Assembly (NCBI GenBank): GCA_965372405.1
Contig: CBDVCE010000021.1
Span: 1 to 64,000, forward strand
Direction: 5' to 3'
Length of the DNA stretch: 64,000 bases
DNA from: Sunxiuqinia sp965372405
GTDB lineage: Bacteria; Bacteroidota; Bacteroidia; Bacteroidales; Prolixibacteraceae
Position numbers and translations under genes: made by a program. The notes below the pieces were generated by a model that saw only the letters and a program-made list of their open reading frames with translations, did no database searches and was not told the DNA's origin. Positions 52,032-61,148 of this stretch are shown piece by piece. Each line of letters starts with the position of its first letter. Positions within the stretch are counted from its first letter, which is position 1.

Positions 52032-53207
52032 TTATTTCTCTTTTTCTTCTCCAATAATTGGAGCTCTTTCAAAAGGCTTACTTCTATCAAAAAGATAACG
52101 CATGGTATAATGTGTCTTCACATGTTTCCCACCAACCGATTCGTAAAGAGCCAAAATCTTTGGATTAAAATCTCCCGCCCATGATAATTCCACTTCTGTG
52201 TATTGTTGTTTCTTCTTCATAAGCTTATCCTGACACCAGAAAATGGCTGACTCAATTCCTGACTTTTGAAATTTAGGAACCACTCCCATAATCAATATTC
52301 GTGTACGGTTAATTACTTTTCTTTTTTTCAAATAGAGAAACTTAATCATATTGATAAAATTCAGCTTTCCATTCAACTTTTGAAGAATTTGATTGATATC
52401 AGGGATCATGACAAATAAGGCAATCGGCTCATCATCATGATAGGCAAACCAAACCATTTCCGGATCCAAAACTGCTTTTGAGTCCTTCAAAAAGTCACGC
52501 AGATCTTGTGGATTAATTGGTTTAAAATGCTCATGAAACCGCCAGGCCTCATCGTATATGTAACAAAAATCTTTAATGAATTGCTCCGACTTTTTGTAAT
52601 CAAAATGCTTAAAACTATAGCCAGGTTTTTGAGCCACCCAGCCAGCAATTTTCCAAAATCGCTCAGGAAAAGGAACAGAATAGTCTAAGTGAAAGCTAAA
52701 CTGTTTAAAGTACATTTGAAACCCATAATTTTCAAAGAGCTCTTTGTAGTATTCTGGGTTGTATGGCATTCCATATCCCTGTGGCATAAATCCATCAACC
52801 AGCAAACCCCAATTCATATGGTTTTCGCCAAAGTTAACGGGACCATCCATGGCCTCCATTCCTCTTTCTTTCAACCAATCGCGTGCTGCTCCAAATAGCT
52901 TAGATGCAGATCTTTGGTCATTTACACACTCAAAATAGCCACAACCTGCAGTTGGCTGCTCAAAGGTTTTGGCTTTATCGTAATTAACAAAAGCTGCAAT
53001 CCTCCCAATTGGTTTATTGGCATTATCAATAAGTACCCAGCGAATAGCTTCCCCGTTTTTAAAAGATGAATTCTTGTCAGGATCAAAGGTGTTTTCAACC
53101 ATCCCCTCAAGTGGAGCTGCCCAGTTTTGGTCTCCTTTGTAAATTAAATGAGGAACTTTATGAAATAGTTTTGTTGTTTTCTTATCTGTAACTTTAATTA
53201 ATTGCAT
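52032..53207 (-). CDS. GNAT-like acyltransferase superfamily protein (paralogue 1)
   Basis: The 391-residue protein starts with a conserved 'FHKVPHLIYKGDQNWAAPL' segment and contains 'GMEAMDGPVNFGENHMNWGL' and 'YGMPYNPEYYKELFENYGF', a pattern of Bacteroidota proteins often annotated as GNAT-type N-acetyltransferases. The C-terminal part 'RILIMGVVPKFQKSGIESA' resembles the acetyl-CoA-binding loop (VxPxxQxxGI) of the GNAT fold. The substrate is unknown. It is about half identical by eye to the next gene upstream and shares its exact domain order, so the two are a tandem duplication. Confidence 0.7.
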   Translation of the reverse strand: MQLIKVTDKKTTKLFHKVPHLIYKGDQNWAAPLEGMVENTFDPDKNSSFKNGEAIRWVLIDNANKPIGRIAAFVNYDKAKTFEQPTAGCGYFECVNDQRSASKLFGAARDWLKERGMEAMDGPVNFGENHMNWGLLVDGFMPQGYGMPYNPEYYKELFENYGFQMYFKQFSFHLDYSVPFPERFWKIAGWVAQKPGYSFKHFDYKKSEQFIKDFCYIYDEAWRFHEHFKPINPQDLRDFLKDSKAVLDPEMVWFAYHDDEPIALFVMIPDINQILQKLNGKLNFINMIKFLYLKKRKVINRTRILIMGVVPKFQKSGIESAIFWCQDKLMKKKQQYTEVELSWAGDFNPKILALYESVGGKHVKTHYTMRYLFDRSKPFERAPIIGEEKEK

Positions 53208-53264
53208 GGCTTTTATTTAGGCTCTAATTTACAACTTTTAAAACATCTAATATGTGTTCAAATA

Positions 53265-54431
53265 TCAGTCTTCAATAATTGGAGATCTCTTAAATTCTTT
53301 CTCACGATCAAAGAGATAACGCAGGGTCAAATGAGTTTTGGAATGCACGCCTCCTGCCGCATCAAAGATTGAAATCATTTTCGGGTTAAAATCACCAACC
53401 CAGCTGAGTTCCATATCATTGTACCAGTTTTTCTTCAAAAGCACCTTCCTAATATGATAAAATATGCCCGATTCAATTCCGGCTTTCTGGAATTTAGGTA
53501 CAACTCCCATCACAATTACGCGACACCGTTTAATAACTTTCCTCTTCTTCAGATACATCATTTTCAGAAATCTGAAAAAATTCATTCTTCCATCCCAAAA
53601 GTTTTTCAAAATTTGATTTAGGTCAGGCATCATCATAAAAAAAGCAATCGGCTTGTCATCATGATATACAAACCAAATAAAATCTTCATCAATTATCACT
53701 TTTGACTCTCTTAACAAATCTCTTAAATCCTGAGATTCAATAGGCTTATAATTGTCATGACTCTTCCATGCCTTCTTATGAATGGTCAGAAAATCAGAAA
53801 TATATTTCTCTTTATTTTTGAAACTGAACTTTTCAAAGCGATATCCAGGCTTTTTTACCATCCAGGCCGCAATTTTCCAAAATCGATCAGGCAGATCAGG
53901 ACTGGTAATATCGAGATCATAACTATACTGCTCATAATATGTCTTAAACCCATAGCTTTCCCACAACTTTCGATAATAGGCAGGATGATAATTCATACCA
54001 AAGCTTTGCTGCTGAAATCCATCAACGAGCAATCCCCAGTTAAAAAAGTTCTCACCAATATTGATGGGTCCATCCATGGCTTCAACACCAAGTGTTTTTA
54101 ACCAATCTCTGGCCGTGTCAAAAAGGAGGGTGGATACCTCCTGATTATCAATACATTCAAAAAAACATAGTCCGCCCGTGGGCTGTTCAAATTCGTTTGA
54201 ATAGGATTTAGTATAGAACGCACCTACCCGCCCCACTAATTGATCATTTTTGACTACCAACCAGCGGCGAGCCTCTCCAGTTTGTAGAGCATTATTTTTT
54301 TTAGGATTAAAAACCGCCTCAACCATCATTCGAAGTGGTGGCACCCAGTTTTGATCGTCTTTATAGATTTTGTATGGAAGTTCGTTAAACGAATTGATCG
54401 TATTATTATCAGTTACTTCAATTACTTGCAT
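53265..54431 (-). CDS. GNAT-like acyltransferase superfamily protein (paralogue 2)
   Basis: The 388-residue paralogue of the preceding gene carries the same landmarks: 'FNELPYKIYKDDQNWVPPL', 'GVEAMDGPINIGENFFNWGL', 'RVIVMGVVPKFQKAGIESG' and 'MELSWVGDFNPKM'. The frame is open to 54497, but the ATG at 54431 (MQVIEVTDNN) aligns with the start of paralogue 1 (MQLIKVTDKK), so it is preferred. The 57-bp gap between the copies contains no terminator. Sequence differences are spread along the length, so the duplication is not recent. Confidence 0.7.
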   Translation of the reverse strand: MQVIEVTDNNTINSFNELPYKIYKDDQNWVPPLRMMVEAVFNPKKNNALQTGEARRWLVVKNDQLVGRVGAFYTKSYSNEFEQPTGGLCFFECIDNQEVSTLLFDTARDWLKTLGVEAMDGPINIGENFFNWGLLVDGFQQQSFGMNYHPAYYRKLWESYGFKTYYEQYSYDLDITSPDLPDRFWKIAAWMVKKPGYRFEKFSFKNKEKYISDFLTIHKKAWKSHDNYKPIESQDLRDLLRESKVIIDEDFIWFVYHDDKPIAFFMMMPDLNQILKNFWDGRMNFFRFLKMMYLKKRKVIKRCRVIVMGVVPKFQKAGIESGIFYHIRKVLLKKNWYNDMELSWVGDFNPKMISIFDAAGGVHSKTHLTLRYLFDREKEFKRSPIIED

Positions 54432-54531
54432 GAAAATAGTTCTTGCTCTAAAAAATTGTTCCCGAAAATAGTTGTTTTCGGCATAAAATAAAAACACGGA
54501 TAAAACCCAGAAATGCCAGCTGATCGATTGA

Positions 54532-55305
54532 TCAATCTCTACTAGCCAGCTTTGCCAGCAATCTTAGTATTTCCAGATATAGCCAGATTAGAGTAACCAT
54601 TAAGCCAAAAGCACCATACCACTCCATGATTTTGGGTGCTCCAGAATCTGCTCCACGTTTTATAAAATCAAAATCTAATATTAGATTTAGTGACGCAATT
54701 ACGACCACCACCAAGCTAAAACCAATACTGAACATGCTGTTTCCATGAAGAAATCCAAAGTTCGCACCAAATAAACCAGCAATGAAACTGATAAAATATA
54801 TGAGTGCAATACCTCCTGTTGCTGCAATGACTCCCATTCTAAATTTACCAGTAGCCCTTATTTTACCTGAACGATATAGAAACAACAGGATGAAAAATAC
54901 ACCAAATGTTAATGCAACTGCACGCATAACTAATCCAGGATACATACTTTCAAACAATGCAGAGATTCCTCCTAAAAACAAACCTTCCAACAGGGCATAT
55001 ATGGGTGCTGTAATATTGGCAATATTAGGTTTAAACACAGTAACAATTGCAGCTATAAATCCGCCAACACCACCTCCAATAAGCCAGGGAGCTAGCATGC
55101 CCATGGCATTTTCTGCAGACGAAAAATCATACACACTAAAAAACTTACGCCAAGTGAAAAGTGCTGCGAAAATTACAATCATTAACATGAGACCCGTTTT
55201 ATTAACAGTTCCTTCAATGGTCATCCTATTTTCCTGAACTCCGGCTTGAGCACGTTCAAAAACGGCCTTCCCAAAAACAGGGTTCGATGATTTAGTCAAA
55301 TTCAT
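54532..55305 (-). CDS. Bax inhibitor-1/YccA family membrane protein
   Basis: The 257-residue protein has seven predicted transmembrane helices and the family's long N-terminal cytosolic segment 'SSNPVFGKAVFERAQ' with 'MTIEGTVNKTGLMLMIVIF'. Later segments include 'APIYALLEGLFLGGISALFES' and the C-terminal 'GAFGLMVTLIWLYLEILRLLA'. Bacterial members of this family (BsYetJ) are pH-sensitive calcium channels, and YccA modulates FtsH. Which applies here is unknown. Confidence 0.9.
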   Translation of the reverse strand: MNLTKSSNPVFGKAVFERAQAGVQENRMTIEGTVNKTGLMLMIVIFAALFTWRKFFSVYDFSSAENAMGMLAPWLIGGGVGGFIAAIVTVFKPNIANITAPIYALLEGLFLGGISALFESMYPGLVMRAVALTFGVFFILLFLYRSGKIRATGKFRMGVIAATGGIALIYFISFIAGLFGANFGFLHGNSMFSIGFSLVVVVIASLNLILDFDFIKRGADSGAPKIMEWYGAFGLMVTLIWLYLEILRLLAKLASRD

Positions 55306-55400
55306 ATTTCCAAATTAAAAAAGTAAAAACTATTGATCGATTTTATCAATAATCCTGCCATGAAAAAAGGCTGTCAGATTAACAAACACGACAAGGAGTT

Positions 55401-56081
55401 CTAAATGTATTCAATATCTTCTAAAAGCAAATTGGCCAATTTCTTTGCCGGTTCTTCATCCATTTCAGCAACTTGTTTCAAAAACTCTGCACAAGTATTC
55501 TTTAGATATTCTGACCGATTCATTATGATTAACAACGAACGATAGAGTACTTGTGTTAAAGCCGGATCCTTTGTTAATGGCAACATCACCTCAAAATAAG
55601 GCTCAAACATTTCATCAATGGCGTTCTTATCAACCATTGCCAACCGCCCCATTAATTGAATCCCTGCATACTTAACCAAGTATTTCTTACCTCTGCACCA
55701 TTCTAATGATTTGGCAAACGCAAACTTAGAATGAACAAATAAATTAGCAACAGCCTGCTCCACTAGTTCAATGGTTTCAAAGCTTTTTACCCAATAATCC
55801 ATTTGCTCCTCTGTAAGTGAGTTTGTTTCATCTAAAAGAGTAGCTAGAATCATAGATTCACGCCATTGTTTATTCCATAGTTTTAAAGCGAGCAGGTGGT
55901 TCTTTTTGTAAGCTTTTGCTATCTCACGCAAAGAAACAATTGAAACTCCCCAGTTTATTTTATAGTTCACTCCACGAGCCTTCATCTGAGCTACGGTCTC
56001 TCCATTCTTTCTTAAACGAATAAGAGCTAAAATTTCACGAAATTGCTTTTCAACTTCAGGATTATCAATCAGGATGTCCAT
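55401..56081 (-). CDS. DNA alkylation repair (AlkD-like HEAT) protein
   Basis: The 226-residue protein matches the AlkD-like DNA alkylation repair family built from HEAT-like repeats. 'NWGVSIVSLREIAKAYKKN', 'LALKLWNKQWRESMILATLL' and 'YWVKSFETIELVEQAVANLF' show the helical repeat pattern seen in DNA alkylation repair enzymes. Members remove N3- or N7-alkylated bases, but some have lost glycosylase function, and the catalytic Trp/Asp set cannot be confirmed here. TACTTTTG on its strand (56122-56129) is a probable -7 promoter box. Confidence 0.75.
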   Translation of the reverse strand: MDILIDNPEVEKQFREILALIRLRKNGETVAQMKARGVNYKINWGVSIVSLREIAKAYKKNHLLALKLWNKQWRESMILATLLDETNSLTEEQMDYWVKSFETIELVEQAVANLFVHSKFAFAKSLEWCRGKKYLVKYAGIQLMGRLAMVDKNAIDEMFEPYFEVMLPLTKDPALTQVLYRSLLIIMNRSEYLKNTCAEFLKQVAEMDEEPAKKLANLLLEDIEYI

Positions 56082-56121
56082 TTCAATTAATTAGGAATTC
56101 AACAAGATAAAAATGATCAGC

Positions 56122-56129
56122 AAAAGTAA
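56122..56129 (-). promoter_or_regulatory. Candidate -7 box (TACTTTTG) of the DNA alkylation repair gene
   Basis: The minus strand reads TACTTTTG, matching TAnnTTTG, 40 bp before the start codon. No -33 element is clear. Confidence 0.4.
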
Positions 56130-56202
56130 TCAATAGATTATGTGCCCGAAAGAGTTGAGTGAATTTGTTGCATCGAAATTAAAATCAGCTTCTCGATGAA
56201 AT

Positions 56203-57537
56203 CTAAAAGGCAAATGGGAAGATGACAAAATCCACAATAAAATATAGAAGCAAGAATGAAATACAGTAGACAGCATATAACCGAATGGAGACATATTCGC
56301 TTAGTTTCACATTCAATTTATTTTTAACAATCAATACCAAAAGTATCCTTTCAAGAAGATTAGCAATTACTGTTGCATAAGCAATACCTGCCAATCCGAT
56401 TAACTGCACCAAAACAATACTTAAAGCAACATTCAACACAATTTCAAGAAATGACACCCCTAAAAATACTTTCGTAATTTGTTTCCCAATTAGAATTGTT
56501 TCAGGAAAAATCAGCCTTAAGGTTATTAGCAATAAGTAAACATTAAATATTTTGGCACTAAATGAAAAATCAGAAGTGAAAAATAATGGAAAAAGAAGGT
56601 TTGAAAGAACAAGTGCAATTGCAGTAACTGGAAAAAGGAAATGTATTAATTTCGTTGAACTTGATTTCAATTTTGCCAAGGCTTCTTTTAATGGCAACCT
56701 GCTAAAAACAGGTATCATTGCATGGCTCAATGCATTTGATAAAATTACCACAAGAGGAAACTCCCTTGCCCCATAACGAAAAACAGCAAATGTTCCAGTG
56801 TCAAAAAAACGAGCCACAATTGCACCATCAATATATTGCCCGGAGCCACTTAGCAATGAACTTACAATAAGCGGATAAGCTAATCGAAAATGCTTTCTAA
56901 AATACTGAATAGAAAAGTTAAACCTTGAATATTTGCTTAGAACAAATATTAAAAAGACAAAACGCAAACAACTTACAAGCACAAGTGCTTTAATTGAATA
57001 ACCAATAGGCAGTCCAAATAATGGAGGAAAAATAACCAAGCCGAATTGCAAACCATATGAGATTATGCCATATGTTACAATTGAACCAGACTTATTCTTT
57101 TTCAAAAAAACATATTCGATAAAATACGATGGAGAGGCAAGAAATAAATAGGCTAAAAGCCAATCAAAAAATGGAATTTCCTCATTCCCATTTAGAAAAT
57201 TTTGAGCTTGTTGTTTGAAAATTAATAGAAATAAAACAGCCAAGGCGCTGAAGAAAATAAGCAATAAGAAACTATTAAAATACTCTACTGTTTTCACAAT
57301 AGATTTGCTGGAATTACCCTCATCATCACCTATCGCTAAAAAGGTTTGCAGAATTCCTCTTAACCAAAAAAAACTAACTGCACTGGCAATAAATAATACA
57401 GACTCGTATTGTCCTATATCATGTTTGGAATAATAACGGGTAAAGACAATACCAATCAAAAGTAAAACAGAAAACCGAAGTAATTGGATAAATTGAAGAG
57501 CAGAAATATTGGTAATATACTTCTTAATTATTCTCAT
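56203..57537 (-). CDS. Polysaccharide/oligosaccharide flippase (Wzx/MATE-like)
   Basis: The 444-residue protein has about twelve to fourteen hydrophobic helices and the pattern of lipid-linked oligosaccharide flippases: 'ALQFIQLLRFSVLLLIGIVF', 'SGSGQYIDGAIVARFFDTGTF' and repeated Phe/Leu-rich helices. It would move an undecaprenol-linked repeat unit across the inner membrane. It sits directly downstream of the asparagine synthase gene on the same strand. A pairing of flippase and amidotransferase-type AsnB is common in surface polysaccharide loci. Confidence 0.8.
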   Translation of the reverse strand: MRIIKKYITNISALQFIQLLRFSVLLLIGIVFTRYYSKHDIGQYESVLFIASAVSFFWLRGILQTFLAIGDDEGNSSKSIVKTVEYFNSFLLLIFFSALAVLFLLIFKQQAQNFLNGNEEIPFFDWLLAYLFLASPSYFIEYVFLKKNKSGSIVTYGIISYGLQFGLVIFPPLFGLPIGYSIKALVLVSCLRFVFLIFVLSKYSRFNFSIQYFRKHFRLAYPLIVSSLLSGSGQYIDGAIVARFFDTGTFAVFRYGAREFPLVVILSNALSHAMIPVFSRLPLKEALAKLKSSSTKLIHFLFPVTAIALVLSNLLFPLFFTSDFSFSAKIFNVYLLLITLRLIFPETILIGKQITKVFLGVSFLEIVLNVALSIVLVQLIGLAGIAYATVIANLLERILLVLIVKNKLNVKLSEYVSIRLYAVYCISFLLLYFIVDFVIFPFAF

Positions 57538-57620
57538 AGAACAAGGTCACTTAAAATTCGTTTCATGATTCTCGTTATCGCTTTTGCTATGATAAATATA
57601 GAAAAAGGAATGATGTAATG

Positions 57621-59603
57621 TCAGATTTGATAGATCTTTCTCCATTGGGACAATAAAATGAAGCGCAACAAGCGACTACTCATTATTGAAGTAGGAGATT
57701 CAATTAGCTTTTTAAGATCAGCCTTTAATAAATCTGTATTTACAAAATCATCAATATTGTTTTCTAACAAATCCGGTATTTCATTTTTCAATTCATTCAG
57801 CCAGCTATGCTCAGGAGTTTGGAATCCAATTTTATCTTTTCTCGAAAGAATATCATCCGGCAAAATACCTTGTCCGGCATTCCTCAGGATATATTTATTG
57901 ACACCATTCCTAATTTTATATTTTGAAGGAATTGACAGTGCGAAATTGATAAGATGCACATCATCAGCGAAAGGAGTTCGGGATTCCACTGAAAAGTTCA
58001 TTGACATCCGATCTTCCAATCGAAGCATTGTCTGCAATTTCTCACCTCCACTATATTGTTTGAGTACCGAATTCAGGTTCGCACCAAAAGGAAAACGAAT
58101 ATTACCAAACCTTTCCCGATATTCATTCTTTAATTCAGGCTTTATATACTTCAGCTCAAAAACAGATTGCTCATATAAAATCTTTGACACACCAGAAGGA
58201 AGACCTTGGGTTAAATGACGTAAATCAGCTAGCAGCCACGACTTTATATTCTTAAAAAGCGCATTCTGCAAATTAAGCTCTTTCTTCAAAGTCATCAACT
58301 TAAACCGCAAGGCAAGTTCATTAAAGTATACATGATTATAATGCGAATAACCAGCAAACAGCTCATCAGCCCCTTGACCGTCAAGTAAAACTTTGATTTT
58401 ATTTGCTCCGGCAATTTTCATTACCCGGTATTGTGCATAGGTACTTGTTGTTAGCATTGGAGTATCAGCGGCATACAGCATACTACTGAAATCCTCCATT
58501 AATTCACCTGCCTTTGGCTTAGTTACCACCCAATCAAAATCGGTTTTATCAACAACCTTCTTTGCCCATTTTTCTTCATCAAATTCGTAACCAGGGAAAG
58601 CTGCTGTAAATACTTTTGGATTATATGATTTATTCTGCTTTCGAAAGAATTCATTAAGAATAACTGCAATGTAAGAGCTATCAATACCACCACTTAAACA
58701 GGCGCCAATCTCAACATCAGAACGAGTTCTAATAGTAATTGCATTTTCGATTAGACGGGCAAGCTCACCAGATAATTCTTGAACTGAATCAACTCCTGAA
58801 TACTCAGAAATATTAGAAGGAGAGTAATATTGATATTTTGTAAAACTAAACGAATCCAGCTTTAATTCGAAACAATGCCCAGACTCTAGCTCAATAATAT
58901 TCTTAAAAAAGCCTTCAGATTCTGCCTGACTATGGCTCAAAACAAGGTAATCAAAAACAGCTCGGTCATTAATCTCTGTATCAACTAATCCACTCTTTGC
59001 CAAAGCTTTCTGCTCTGAAGCAAAAACAAAACGATTTCTATTAATGAAATAATATAAAGGCTTAACCCCAAGCCGATCGCGTGAACCAAAAAGAATATTT
59101 TTTTTACGATCATAAATTACAAAAGCCCACATTCCATTGAAATGATCAACACAAGATTTCCCCCAGTGCACGTATGCATTTATAATTACCTCTGTATCAG
59201 AACCTGTTTTAAATGAGTAACCAAATTGCTCCAATTCTTTCCGAAGTTCAATAAAGTTATAAATCTCACCATTATACACAATCCACACGTCTTCATTATC
59301 CGAACACATTGGCTGATGCCCATTGGCCGTAATATCTAAAATGGATAATCTACGATGTCCTAAAAAAAGCTGTCCACTTTCAGAAAATGAATCAATGTAA
59401 TTATTTGGGCAATATAACCGAGATGAGCTAATTACTTCTTTGGGAGTATCATCCCCCGCTAGAACATATGAATTATTTGCATTTTGGATAAAATAGCCTT
59501 CATCATCTGGCCCCCGATGCTTAAGCATTTGGTTAAGATTCAAGATATGTTCTTGCCCAACTGAAACACTATCTTTTACAACAATTCCACAAATACCACA
59601 CAT
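57621..59603 (-). CDS. asnB: Asparagine synthase, glutamine-hydrolysing
   Basis: AsnB transfers the amide of glutamine to aspartate (or to a sugar acid in glycan loci) using ATP. The 660-residue protein starts MCGICG, so Cys2 is the glutaminase nucleophile after Met removal. Other landmarks are 'LKHRGPDDEGYFIQN', 'WIVYNGEIYNFIELRKEL' and the synthetase PP-loop 'GACLSGGIDSSYIAV'. It is longer than the E. coli enzyme (554) by about 100 residues, like the class found in exopolysaccharide and lipopolysaccharide clusters. The flippase gene follows after 83 bp. Confidence 0.92.
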   Translation of the reverse strand: MCGICGIVVKDSVSVGQEHILNLNQMLKHRGPDDEGYFIQNANNSYVLAGDDTPKEVISSSRLYCPNNYIDSFSESGQLFLGHRRLSILDITANGHQPMCSDNEDVWIVYNGEIYNFIELRKELEQFGYSFKTGSDTEVIINAYVHWGKSCVDHFNGMWAFVIYDRKKNILFGSRDRLGVKPLYYFINRNRFVFASEQKALAKSGLVDTEINDRAVFDYLVLSHSQAESEGFFKNIIELESGHCFELKLDSFSFTKYQYYSPSNISEYSGVDSVQELSGELARLIENAITIRTRSDVEIGACLSGGIDSSYIAVILNEFFRKQNKSYNPKVFTAAFPGYEFDEEKWAKKVVDKTDFDWVVTKPKAGELMEDFSSMLYAADTPMLTTSTYAQYRVMKIAGANKIKVLLDGQGADELFAGYSHYNHVYFNELALRFKLMTLKKELNLQNALFKNIKSWLLADLRHLTQGLPSGVSKILYEQSVFELKYIKPELKNEYRERFGNIRFPFGANLNSVLKQYSGGEKLQTMLRLEDRMSMNFSVESRTPFADDVHLINFALSIPSKYKIRNGVNKYILRNAGQGILPDDILSRKDKIGFQTPEHSWLNELKNEIPDLLENNIDDFVNTDLLKADLKKLIESPTSIMSSRLLRFILLSQWRKIYQI

Positions 59604-59697
59604 AATTCTAAAAAATACAATTGAAAGGTTACAATGATTAAGTCATTAATTACAGGATTTTGAAATAATCACTCAGTAAATCTACAAATAAACAAAA

Positions 59698-59722
59698 AAG
59701 CTGCCCAAAATGGACAGCTTTG
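59698..59722 (-). terminator. Intrinsic terminator of the psr-like operon
   Basis: AAAGCTG/CAGCTTT arms (59698-59704 with 59716-59722) and CCA/TGG inner pairs, with one mismatch, form a stem. On the minus strand a T tract follows (complement of 59693-59699). It lies about 117 bp beyond the rhodanese-like gene. Confidence 0.65.
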
Positions 59723-59838
59723 AATTTTAGTTTTCTTCTCGTAAGAAAAATAATTAATTACCTAACCACAGGTAAATCATTTAGAAAAACTAATCATGCA
59801 TGACTCGTCTGGTTGTTACTCCAGCTTGGTCACTGCTA

Positions 59839-60462
59839 TTAGCAACCTCCTTGTACCCCTTTTTTCTTCTTCCTTTTCACAATTGGAGGTTTAGCAGCAG
59901 ATGCATTGGCTTTGTTGGATGAAGGAACTACCGCAGCTCCTCCAAGAGCAGCACCTGCTCCTTTTCTAAAATCGTATTTTGCTATTTCTTCATTCGGACT
60001 TGTTTCGGCTGGTTTTTCAGGATTCATAATTGTTTCAACCCAAAAATTTAAACCGCCTTGCAGTACGTAATTATTTTTATACCCTAGCTGCCGGGTAATC
60101 ATCCATGCTTCGTTTGCTGAATTTGATCCGTTGGAATAAAATACATTCAACTTGATATCCTGATTGATATAATATTCAAAATCATCAGATAATAAATTTT
60201 CCAATGGAACATTAATAGCCCCTGGCAAACTGAACTTTTCAAATTCAGCACTACTGCGAACATCAATTAATTGCAAACTGGGATCCTTGCTCACCAACAT
60301 ATCTGCAACCTGATCAGGATGAACAAACTGAAGTTCTTCTTTTACTTCGTTGAGCAATTCAACTGCAGTTAGCTTATATGGTTTTGTTGTATTCTCTGGC
60401 ACAGCTGCAATTATCAATCCGAGCGGAAGAATTACACTTGCTAATATGAGTCTTGATTTCAT
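59839..60462 (-). CDS. Rhodanese-fold protein lacking the catalytic Cys, with C-terminal Gly-Gly-Cys
   Basis: The 207-residue protein has a signal peptide or membrane anchor (about 5-21) and a rhodanese domain (about 47-140): 'LQLIDVRSSAEFEKFSLPGA' contains the DVR motif. The active-site loop, normally C-x4-R-[ST], reads 'VFYSNGSNSANEAW' with Ser110 at the catalytic Cys position. A basic low-complexity tail (KRKKKKGVQ) ends in Gly-Gly-Cys at 205-207. Location at the end of a sulfur-respiration operon suggests handling or sensing of sulfane sulfur, perhaps through the terminal Cys; this is inference. Confidence 0.7.
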   Translation of the reverse strand: MKSRLILASVILPLGLIIAAVPENTTKPYKLTAVELLNEVKEELQFVHPDQVADMLVSKDPSLQLIDVRSSAEFEKFSLPGAINVPLENLLSDDFEYYINQDIKLNVFYSNGSNSANEAWMITRQLGYKNNYVLQGGLNFWVETIMNPEKPAETSPNEEIAKYDFRKGAGAALGGAAVVPSSNKANASAAKPPIVKRKKKKGVQGGC

Positions 60463-60504
60463 TTTTCAGATAATTAGATATTAGATTATCAGATAACTGG
60501 ATAA

Positions 60505-61110
60505 TTATTTTTGATTAATTTGGTAATCTTCTCTGGCAAATTTTTTCTCGGCCCATTCGCCAACCCAAAACATCCCTAAAGCGACAAGAATTAGTAGAAA
60601 TGTAAACATTCCACGAGAAATATTTAGCCAATCGCTAATCAGTGGATTTCCTAAAAATTCATCTTTATAAAAGCCTTCCCACAAAGGATAGCCTTCCATA
60701 AAAATGAAGATTCCAATAAACAAACCACCGATAAAAGCTAATGCATCCAGCTTCCCAATAGAAGCTGCGGTAAATGACGTTCCAGGACAATAGCCACCCA
60801 GAATAAATCCGCCCCCCATAATTACGCCTCCACCTATTGCAGACCACAAAAAGGTTGGATTGATATAAATAAAGCTTAGGTCAATCATGTCAAAAAGACT
60901 TAAAAACAATAAGCCAATACTTCCGGTTATTGCTGCAGTGAAAAATACTTTTAGCACTGTAGTATCATATCCGTAGAACATTCCAGCCAATCGACGGCTG
61001 GAAGAAAATCCGTTTGATTCAAGCACAAACCCAAAGCCAATACCGATAAAAAAGGCAATAAAAAGGTTTGAATTTGCTGATATTATTTCGTTTACAATTA
61101 AAGGTCCCAT
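60505..61110 (-). CDS. YeeE/YedE-type half transporter (second)
   Basis: The 201-residue membrane protein has about five helices and the conserved 'GGGVIMGGGFILGGYCPGTS' segment with the Cys found in YeeE/YedE (TsuA-like) thiosulfate channels. It is about half the length of E. coli YeeE, so it should pair with the other half encoded next door. It starts 38 bp after the other half gene and continues the same transcript. Thiosulfate or another small sulfur compound is the likely substrate. Confidence 0.8.
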   Translation of the reverse strand: MGPLIVNEIISANSNLFIAFFIGIGFGFVLESNGFSSSRRLAGMFYGYDTTVLKVFFTAAITGSIGLLFLSLFDMIDLSFIYINPTFLWSAIGGGVIMGGGFILGGYCPGTSFTAASIGKLDALAFIGGLFIGIFIFMEGYPLWEGFYKDEFLGNPLISDWLNISRGMFTFLLILVALGMFWVGEWAEKKFAREDYQINQK

Positions 61111-61148
61111 ATTCTATTATTGAATGTGTGAATTACTGAATGATTGAA

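Noticed and set aside
54782..55237. 151-residue plus-strand frame antisense to the Bax-inhibitor gene
   Set aside because: It lies wholly within the coding sequence of a clear membrane protein and has no domain signature.
57658..58218. 186-residue plus-strand frame inside asnB
   Set aside because: It is antisense to conserved asparagine synthase sequence; its composition mirrors the coding strand.
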